From Clostridium sp. CAG:273 (GTDB taxonomy: Bacteria > Bacillota > Clostridia > TANB77 > CAG-508): a stretch of DNA of 5,156 nucleotides. A model generated the notes under the pieces. That model had not been told where the DNA came from. It did no database searches and saw only the letters and a list, made by a program, of their open reading frames with translations. Both the position numbers and the translations under genes were made by a program. Position 1 is the stretch's first letter. Every line of letters begins with the position of its first letter. The stretch is from the NCBI GenBank assembly GCA_000438355.1, contig FR901482.1, positions 1-5,156 of the forward strand, read 5' to 3'. Positions 1 through 4,522 of the stretch are shown one piece after another.

Positions 1-335
1 GTAATGTTATTCATCAAGATGTAGTTGACAATGTAAGCAAAAATTTGCCAGAATTTAATACATTTTTAAAATTAGCAGATTTTTTTAAATTGTTAGGAGA
101 TACAACAAGAGCAAAAATCTTATTTTCATTAGATAAGCATGAGATGTGTGTATGTGATATAGCAAATGTATTGGGTATGAGTAAATCATCTATATCACAT
201 CAATTAGGAACACTTCGAAGAGCAGGAATTGTAAAATGTAGAAAAGAGGGAAAAGAAGTTTACTATATGCTTGATGATGACCATGTAAAGAAATCATTTG
301 AATTAGGACTTGAACATATTGAACATAAAAAATAA
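1..335 (+). CDS. cadC: ArsR/SmtB-family metal-responsive repressor, CadC/CzrA-like (5'-partial)
   Basis: This is a winged-helix DNA-binding repressor that should release its operator when it binds a thiophilic or transition metal such as Cd, Pb or Zn. The reading frame is open to the left edge (first full codon at 3), and the residues before the TTG at 45 read NVIHQDVVDNV, the usual N-terminal stretch of clostridial CadC homologues. The gene therefore starts outside the window, and 110 residues are visible. GDTTRAKIL begins the core fold. EMCVCDIA carries the CVC pair of the alpha-3 (CadC-type) thiolate site. SKSSISHQLGTLRRAGIV is the recognition helix and EGKEVYYML the wing. Near the end, D-x-H, ten residues, then H-x2-H (D92, H94, H105 and H108 of the visible part) matches the alpha-5 zinc site of CzrA. 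The N-terminal cysteines of the CadC site, if present, are cut off. Its neighbour, a Zn/Cd ATPase 162 bases downstream, is the expected target. Family certain; metal specificity inferred. Confidence 0.93.
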   Translation, partial: NVIHQDVVDNVSKNLPEFNTFLKLADFFKLLGDTTRAKILFSLDKHEMCVCDIANVLGMSKSSISHQLGTLRRAGIVKCRKEGKEVYYMLDDDHVKKSFELGLEHIEHKK

Positions 336-370
336 TTATATAGAATTTAAAGAAAGTTTTAAAATCTAAG

Positions 371-460
371 TAATACAAAAAATTTTAGATAATGCGAAAA
401 AATAAGTAATACAATAAGTTTTAGTAATATAATAAATTTTAATAATGTAATAAAATTTAT
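371..460 (+). repeat. Five tandem 18-bp units upstream of the efflux ATPase
   Basis: Five end-to-end 18-base units lie at 371-388, 389-406, 407-424, 425-442 and 443-460. Unit 1 is TAATACAAAAAATTTTAG, unit 3 TAATACAATAAGTTTTAG, unit 4 TAATATAATAAATTTTAA and unit 5 TAATGTAATAAAATTTAT. Units 1 and 3 agree at 16 of 18 positions, and 3/4 and 4/5 at 15 of 18. Unit 2 is strongly diverged and seems shifted by one base. The 11-mer AAGTAATACAA recurs exactly at 368-378 and 404-414. Each good unit starts with a TAATRYAAT-like core resembling a -10 box (TATAAT at 428-433), but I see no convincing -35 partner. The array fills most of the spacer between repressor and ATPase. It could be a promoter or operator region or simple slippage; its function is unknown. 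Confidence 0.7.
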
Positions 461-476
461 TAAACTAAAAGATTAC

Positions 477-484
477 AAGGAAGG
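477..484 (+). promoter_or_regulatory. Ribosome binding site of the efflux ATPase
   Basis: AAGGAAGG ends 13 bases before the ATG at 498, a rather long gap. The following GATGAT can extend pairing with the 16S tail (AAGGA-TGAT), which would shorten the effective spacing. An ATG at 485 overlaps this site but is in another frame and opens only a short ORF. In the gene's own frame a TAA at 489-491 blocks any upstream start, so 498 is the start. Confidence 0.7.
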
Positions 485-497
485 ATGATAATTATTT

Positions 498-2339
498 ATG
501 AAGAAGGAAATAATAAAAATTGTAATAGCTCTAATATTATTTTTAGTAGCGTTGATTGTTCCTTTGGAAAGTCAATTAATTAATAATGGATTATTTGTTA
601 TAAGTTATTTAATAGTAGGACTGGAAATCGTTTTAAAAGCAATAAGAAATATTTTTAAAGGGAAAGTATTCGATGAAAATTTTCTTATGGCAATAGCAAC
701 AATAGGTGCATTTGTTATAGGTGAATATCCTGAAGCTGTAGCTGTTATGTTATTTTATCAAATAGGAGAAGCATTTCAAGATTATGCAGTTGATAAGTCT
801 AGAAAATCTATAATAAGTTTAATGGATATTAGACCAGATTTTGCAAATATACAACGTAATGGGAAAATAGATAAAATAAACCCAGAAGAAGTAAATGTTG
901 GAGATATTATAGTTGTAAAACCAGGAGAAAAAGTGCCACTAGATGGAATAATAGTAAAAGGTACTTCTATGATAGACACATCTGCTTTAACAGGTGAATC
1001 AGTGCCAAAAGAAATTAAAGAACAAGACGAAATATTAAGTGGTTGTATAAATGAAAATGGAGTATTAGAAGTTAAAGTAACAAAAAAATTTGGAGAATCT
1101 ACTGCTAGTAAAATATTAGATTTAGTGGAAAATGCAAGTAGTAAAAAGTCAAAATCAGAGAATTTTATTAGTAAATTTGCTAAATATTATACGCCTATAG
1201 TAGTAGTTACTGCAGTTTTATTAGCAATAATTCCACCAATGATTTTTAATCGAGCAGAATGGATAGAATGGATACATAGAGCATTAACATTTTTAGTTGT
1301 ATCGTGTCCATGTGCATTAGTAATATCAATACCTTTAGGCTTTTTTGGAGGTATAGGAGGAGCTTCTAAAATAGGTGTGTTAGTTAAAGGAAGCAACTAT
1401 TTGGAAGCACTTTCTAATACAGAAATTATGGTATTGGATAAAACAGGTACATTAACTGAAGGAGTTTTTGAAGTACAACAAATAAATCCAATAGATATAT
1501 CAAAAGAAGATTTAATTAAATATGCTACATATGCAGAAAGTTTTTCAAATCATCCAATAGCAATTTCTTTAAAGAAGGCATATGGAAAAGAAATAGTTAA
1601 TAAGAAAGTGTCTGAAACACAGGAGTTATCTGGATTGGGTGTAAGAGCTGTTATTGACGGAGAAAGTGTACTGGTCGGCAATGAAAAATTAATGAAAGAA
1701 AATTGTATTGACTATATAAAAAGTGAAGAAATAGGAACAATACTTTATATAGCTGTTAATAACAAATTTGCAGGAACAATTGTAATATCAGATAAGATAA
1801 AAACAGATGCGAAAGAAACAATTGATAAACTAAAGAAAGATAATATAAAGAAAATTGTAATGCTAACAGGTGATAAGAGAAAAGTTGGTGAAAATGTAGC
1901 TAAAAAATTAGGCATAGATGAGGTTTATACAGAATTACTACCAAGTGATAAAGTAGAAAAAGTAGAAGAATTAATGAAAAATAAATCTGAAAATGGAAAC
2001 TTGGCTTTTATAGGAGATGGAATTAATGATGCACCAGTTTTAGCAATTTCTGACATAGGTATTGCAATGGGTGGACTTGGAAGCGATGCTGCTATTGAAG
2101 CAGCAGATGTAGTATTAATGACAGATGAACCATCAAGAGTAGTAGATGCAATAAAAATTTCTAAAAAAACAATGACAATAGTAAAACAAAATATAATATT
2201 TGCAATATCTATAAAATTAATAGTACTTATATTAAGTGCAATTGGCATATCTAATATGTGGCAAGCAGTTTTTGCAGATGTAGGTGTTTCTATTTTAGCC
2301 ATATTAAATGCATTAAGAGCATTATATATTCGAAGATAA
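498..2339 (+). CDS. cadA: Heavy-metal (Zn/Cd/Pb) translocating P-type ATPase, PIB-2 class, lacking an N-terminal HMA domain
   Basis: This inner-membrane pump uses ATP to export Zn2+, Cd2+ or Pb2+ from the cytoplasm. The 613 residues carry a full P-type core: four N-terminal membrane helices (about 5-95), the actuator domain with TGES at 165-168, two helices with the metal-binding SCPCAL (CPC at 270-272), the phosphorylated Asp314 in DKTGTLT, the nucleotide-binding HP motif at 352-353, TGDKR at 457-461, GDGIND at 506-511 and two final helices. Lys573 and Asp594 in the last pair keep the 21-residue spacing of K693 and D714 of E. coli ZntA, which supports the PIB-2 (Zn/Cd/Pb) class over copper. 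The usual N-terminal HMA domain (GMTCxxC) is absent: the protein begins directly at the first helix, and a stop at 489-491 excludes a missed upstream start. It is about 100 residues shorter than typical CadA/ZntA. The upstream CadC-like repressor probably controls it. Confidence 0.95.
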   Translation: MKKEIIKIVIALILFLVALIVPLESQLINNGLFVISYLIVGLEIVLKAIRNIFKGKVFDENFLMAIATIGAFVIGEYPEAVAVMLFYQIGEAFQDYAVDKSRKSIISLMDIRPDFANIQRNGKIDKINPEEVNVGDIIVVKPGEKVPLDGIIVKGTSMIDTSALTGESVPKEIKEQDEILSGCINENGVLEVKVTKKFGESTASKILDLVENASSKKSKSENFISKFAKYYTPIVVVTAVLLAIIPPMIFNRAEWIEWIHRALTFLVVSCPCALVISIPLGFFGGIGGASKIGVLVKGSNYLEALSNTEIMVLDKTGTLTEGVFEVQQINPIDISKEDLIKYATYAESFSNHPIAISLKKAYGKEIVNKKVSETQELSGLGVRAVIDGESVLVGNEKLMKENCIDYIKSEEIGTILYIAVNNKFAGTIVISDKIKTDAKETIDKLKKDNIKKIVMLTGDKRKVGENVAKKLGIDEVYTELLPSDKVEKVEELMKNKSENGNLAFIGDGINDAPVLAISDIGIAMGGLGSDAAIEAADVVLMTDEPSRVVDAIKISKKTMTIVKQNIIFAISIKLIVLILSAIGISNMWQAVFADVGVSILAILNALRALYIRR

Positions 2340-2373
2340 GTTAAAATTAATTTTAATAATTTCAGAGTAATCA

Positions 2374-2388
2374 CCCAATTATGTTGGG
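2374..2388 (+). other. Small G+C-rich hairpin after the ATPase gene
   Basis: CCCAAT and GTTGGG pair around the loop TAT (five Watson-Crick pairs plus one G-T). It starts 35 bases after the ATPase stop and is the most G+C-rich spot in an otherwise A/T spacer. No T-tract follows, so it is a weak candidate for a standard intrinsic terminator. The 7-mer AATCACC occurs at 2369-2375, overlapping the 5' arm, and again at 2402-2408. It may be a 3'-end RNA structure. Confidence 0.35.
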
Positions 2389-2426
2389 GAATAATTATAA
2401 AAATCACCTTTAAAATATTCAAATAT

Positions 2427-2452
2427 GTAATTTTTATAAAAATAAAAATTAC
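2427..2452. terminator. Perfect 11-bp A/T hairpin between ATPase and exchanger (possible terminator)
   Basis: GTAATTTTTAT and ATAAAAATTAC are exact reverse complements separated by the loop AAAA. The stem is almost pure A/T, and no T run follows on the + strand, so strength as a terminator is doubtful; it could instead be a protein-binding site. It lies upstream of the likely exchanger promoter, which suits a boundary between two transcription units. In sequence this AT-rich, a stem of this length can arise by chance. Confidence 0.35.
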
Positions 2453-2469
2453 TGTGTATTATAATTATC

Positions 2470-2497
2470 TTGTTTTATAATTACTTTAAAGTATAGT
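2470..2497 (+). promoter_or_regulatory. Likely sigma-A promoter of the cation exchanger, containing a 12-bp palindrome
   Basis: TTGTTT at 2470-2475 and TATAGT at 2492-2497 are separated by 16 bases, a plausible -35/-10 pair. Transcription would start about 2504, leaving a short leader before the ribosome binding site at 2519. The perfect palindrome TACTTTAAAGTA (2482-2493) sits in the spacer and overlaps the first bases of the -10 box, so it could be an operator. A second TATAGT at 2508-2513 would place transcription start inside the ribosome binding site and is less likely. Confidence 0.45.
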
Positions 2498-2518
2498 AAA
2501 AAATAGTTATAGTATATT

Positions 2519-2526
2519 AAGGAGAG
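2519..2526 (+). promoter_or_regulatory. Ribosome binding site fixing a TTG start
   Basis: AAGGAGAG lies seven bases before TTG at 2534-2536. An in-frame TAG at 2510-2512 closes the frame upstream and no ATG or GTG start lies between, so the TTG is the start of the exchanger gene. Confidence 0.85.
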
Positions 2527-2533
2527 AACAATT

Positions 2534-3508
2534 TTGATATTAGAAATAATATTTATAATTATAGGTTTTGTTTTACTAGTGAAAGGAGCAGACTTTTTAT
2601 TAAAGTCTGCTACAAGTATAGCAAAAAAATTTGGTTTGTCAGAAACGATAATAGGATTAACAGTTGTAGCAATTGGAACATCGTTACCAGAGATTTTTAT
2701 AACAATAACATCTTCAATAAATGGACATTCAGACTTAATTATAGGGAATGCAATTGGTAGTTGTATTTGCAATTTTCTACTTGTACTAGGGATTTCAGCA
2801 TTAGTAAAAAGAGTGAAATTTGATAAAAGAATAGTAAAAACACATATCCCTATTTGCATTATAGCAATGTGTTTAGTTTTGCTGTTGGGAAATATAACTA
2901 AATTAGAAGAAAGTTATATAATTAACAGGTGGCAAGGTGTTATATTGCTTTTCTGCGCAATTGGATATATTGTTTATACAATTTATGAAGAAAAAACAAT
3001 TAAAAATAAAACTATAGAAAAAGAAATAATAGAAGAAGTTGAATTAAAAGAAATTAACTCTGGAGTAATAATTGTTATTTACTTAATATTAGGAATATTA
3101 GGTTTAAAATTCGGGTCGAATTTTGTAGTAGATAATTCTATATTAATTGCTGAAAAATTCGGTCTCTCGGAAAATATCATAGGTATGACGATAATAGCAG
3201 TTGGAACGGCATTACCTGAAATTATAACAGGAATTATAGCAGCAAAAAGGAATGAAACAGATTTATTGCTAGGAAATATAACTGGCTCAAATATATTAAA
3301 TTTATTGTTACTAATAGGCTTAGGAGCTGTAATTAGCCCAATAAAGCTTATGTCTAATTTTAATATGACTATGTTAGTCTTAATAGCTGTAACAATACTT
3401 CTAAAATTTGTATCAAATATAAATAAAAATAATGAGTTAGATAAAAAAGAGGGAGTACTTTTAATTACAATTTATGTTATTTATATTTTATTTGCTATTT
3501 TAGTTTAA
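2534..3508 (+). CDS. Cation/Ca2+ exchanger of the CaCA family (YrbG/NCX-like)
   Basis: This is an integral membrane antiporter, expected to exchange Na+ (or H+) for Ca2+ or a similar divalent cation. The 324 residues form two homologous halves of about five helices each, joined by a charged loop at about 151-176. Alpha-repeat 1 has GTSLPE at 48-53 and GNAIGSCICN at 71-80; alpha-repeat 2 has GTALPE at 224-229 and GNITGSNILN at 247-256. By motif alignment with NCX_Mj (from memory), Glu53 and Glu229 correspond to the ion-binding E54 and E213, and Asn80 to N81, while Asn256 takes the place of D240. Length is normal for the family and the start is TTG with a strong ribosome binding site. A likely promoter of its own and a following hairpin suggest a single-gene unit. 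Its place beside a metal ATPase hints at divalent-cation homeostasis, but the transported ion cannot be told from the sequence. Confidence 0.92.
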   Translation: MILEIIFIIIGFVLLVKGADFLLKSATSIAKKFGLSETIIGLTVVAIGTSLPEIFITITSSINGHSDLIIGNAIGSCICNFLLVLGISALVKRVKFDKRIVKTHIPICIIAMCLVLLLGNITKLEESYIINRWQGVILLFCAIGYIVYTIYEEKTIKNKTIEKEIIEEVELKEINSGVIIVIYLILGILGLKFGSNFVVDNSILIAEKFGLSENIIGMTIIAVGTALPEIITGIIAAKRNETDLLLGNITGSNILNLLLLIGLGAVISPIKLMSNFNMTMLVLIAVTILLKFVSNINKNNELDKKEGVLLITIYVIYILFAILV

Positions 3509-3539
3509 AATTTAAAAATGAAAGAATTTATTGATTGCA

Positions 3540-3575
3540 AAAAGGGAGTAATAAAATTGAAAATTACTTCCTTTT
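3540..3575 (+). terminator. Intrinsic terminator after the exchanger gene
   Basis: A 13-bp stem is formed by AAAAGGGAGTAAT (3540-3552) and ATTACTTCCTTTT (3563-3575), with one G-T pair and a 10-base loop. The 3' arm ends in TTTT, the only T-tract. It begins 31 bases after the exchanger stop and is the best terminator candidate in the window. Because the 5' arm begins with A's and the 3' arm ends in T's, it could work in both directions. Confidence 0.75.
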
Positions 3576-3589
3576 ATGCTATTATAAAA

Positions 3590-3705
3590 TTGATATGCAT
3601 TATTATTCCATGCCATAGAGTAGTTGGATAAATGGAAGTTTAACAGGATGTGGATGTAGAATAAGAAATAAAATAGTGTTATTAAAATTTAAAAAAATAA
3701 TATGA
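3590..3705 (+). pseudogene. ogt: C-terminal relic of methylated-DNA--protein-cysteine methyltransferase (O6-methylguanine repair)
   Basis: The frame through 3596-3628 reads CIIIPCHRVVG, containing the active-site signature of the MGMT/Ogt family ([LIVMF]PCHR followed by two hydrophobics); the methyl-accepting Cys is the codon at 3611-3613. That frame then meets TAA at 3629-3631. Moving by one base, 3631-3702 reads NGSLTGCGCRIRNKIVLLKF and on to KKII with a TGA at 3703-3705, the family's C-terminal tail (usual form NGxLTGYxGG...K..LL). Two bases (TA at 3629-3630) stand where one codon is expected, so a one-base deletion broke the gene. The rest of the protein is missing: just upstream is the terminator hairpin. 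The usual Tyr of GYxGG is now Cys and one or two of its glycines have changed, which fits decay. The fragment cannot make a working enzyme. The next gene, tag, repairs alkylated DNA too. Confidence 0.87.
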
Positions 3706-3739
3706 GCAATTTTTTGGTTTCAAAGAGAGGTATAGATTT

Positions 3740-4294
3740 ATGAAAAGATGTAAATGGTGTAATTTAAAAAATAAAATTTATATAAAATATCATGACGAAG
3801 AATGGTGCAAACCAAACTTTAATGAAGAATATCTTTTTGAAATGTTAATTTTGGAATCTTTTCAAGCAGGACTTTCCTGGGAATGTATTTTAAATAAAAG
3901 AGAAGATTTTAGAAAAGCTTTTGACAATTTCGATATAGAAAAAATTTGTAAGTATGATGAAGAAAAAATAAAGGAACTATTATCTAATGAAAAAATTGTG
4001 AGAAATAAATTAAAAATAAATGCTAGTATTAGCAATGCAAGAATATTTAAGAATATACAAAAAGAGTATGGATCATTTAAAAATTATATTAAAAACTATA
4101 CAAAAGGAAAAACTTTTTATGAAATAGGAAAAACAACTTCAAAATTATCAGATGATATTTCTAAAGATTTACAAAGACGAGGCATGAAATTTGTGGGTTC
4201 TACAATTATTTATTCTTATTTACAAGCAATAGGAGTTATATACTCACATGAAGAAGAGTGTTTTTTAAATTTTAGTGATGTTCATAAAATTTAG
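3740..4294 (+). CDS. tag: DNA-3-methyladenine glycosylase I
   Basis: This cytoplasmic base-excision repair enzyme removes 3-methyladenine from alkylated DNA. The 184 residues align end to end with E. coli Tag (187 residues). The start MKRCKWC, YHDEEW at 17-22, LES-FQAGLSW at 38-47 and RRGMKFVGSTIIYSY at 146-160 are family hallmarks. The zinc ligands are kept: Cys4, His18, His170 and Cys174, with the same H-x3-C spacing as H175/C179 of E. coli. Glu39, matching E38 of the base-binding pocket, Tyr17 and Trp47 are present. The helix-hairpin-helix region lies around 75-105. ATG at 3740 has the ribosome binding site AGAGAGG at 3724-3730, nine bases before it. No good promoter is visible in front; the leader is the relic of an alkyltransferase gene, so the two probably once formed a repair operon. 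No clear terminator follows. The gene looks intact. Confidence 0.96.
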   Translation: MKRCKWCNLKNKIYIKYHDEEWCKPNFNEEYLFEMLILESFQAGLSWECILNKREDFRKAFDNFDIEKICKYDEEKIKELLSNEKIVRNKLKINASISNARIFKNIQKEYGSFKNYIKNYTKGKTFYEIGKTTSKLSDDISKDLQRRGMKFVGSTIIYSYLQAIGVIYSHEEECFLNFSDVHKI

Positions 4295-4395
4295 AGAATA
4301 ATATTAATAGATTTTTAGTTAAAAAATATTGAAAATTATAGAAATATAATGTTAAATTATTAATAACATAAATTTATATATCTATAAATATAATA

Positions 4396-4485
4396 ATATA
4401 GTTAAATAAACTTTTAAGATATTACTAAAGCTTAATATTAATTTAGAAGTAATAGTCTGAAATAAAATTTTTAATTTAACTATAT
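4396..4485. repeat. Long nested inverted repeat before the flavoprotein gene
   Basis: The outer arms ATATAGTTAAAT (4396-4407) and ATTTAACTATAT (4474-4485) are exact reverse complements 66 bases apart. Inside, AAA and TTTTA (4408-4416) can pair with TAAAATTT (4463-4470), and AGATATTACT (4417-4426) pairs with AGTAATAGTCT (4448-4458) with a single bulged G at 4455. The 21-base loop contains the self-complementary TTAATATTAA (4432-4441). Together about 30 base pairs can form one imperfect hairpin ending 38 bases before the start codon. It could be a leader RNA structure, a terminator region for tag (no T-tract follows) or a remnant of a small mobile element; I do not recognise it as a known riboswitch. 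Confidence 0.5.
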
Positions 4486-4505
4486 GTGTCTTTGAGTAAA
4501 GTAAG

Positions 4506-4514
4506 AAAGGATGG
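4506..4514 (+). promoter_or_regulatory. Ribosome binding site deciding the flavoprotein start
   Basis: AAAGGATGG ends eight bases before the ATG at 4523. An in-frame ATG at 4511 lies inside this site with no space for its own ribosome binding site, and would add MEFI before the first beta strand. The start at 4523 (MKVLLVNGSP) fits the flavodoxin fold. Confidence 0.75.
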
Positions 4515-4522
4515 AATTTATA

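Noticed and set aside
25..53. TTGACA at 25-30 as a -35 box
   Set aside because: It lies inside the repressor coding frame and no -10 box is found at the proper distance (CCAGAA at 48-53).
310..327. Tandem repeat TTGAACATA x2 as an operator
   Set aside because: It encodes the conserved metal-ligand end of the repressor (LEHIEH), is a direct and not an inverted repeat, and is best explained by coding.
45..335. A complete 96-residue repressor starting at TTG 45
   Set aside because: The frame stays open to the left edge and the upstream residues match the usual N-terminus of CadC-type repressors; no ribosome binding site precedes the TTG. The gene is partial.
371..460. CRISPR array
   Set aside because: The 18-base units are contiguous without spacers and are too short and too variable.
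485..583. Short ORF from the ATG at 485 overlapping the ATPase start
   Set aside because: The ATG is embedded in the ribosome binding site of the ATPase, and the product is a short out-of-frame shadow of the next gene.
1925..2422. 165-residue open frame on the minus strand, and the other minus-strand frames at 190-378, 782-979, 1187-1396 and 2449-2859
   Set aside because: They lie opposite or across well-supported + strand genes, show no recognisable motifs or good ribosome binding sites, and reflect the low frequency of stops opposite AT-rich coding sequence.
4295..4522. FMN or other known riboswitch before the flavoprotein
   Set aside because: The region is almost purely A/T and lacks the conserved G+C-containing multi-helix core of the FMN riboswitch; only a long simple hairpin can be seen.
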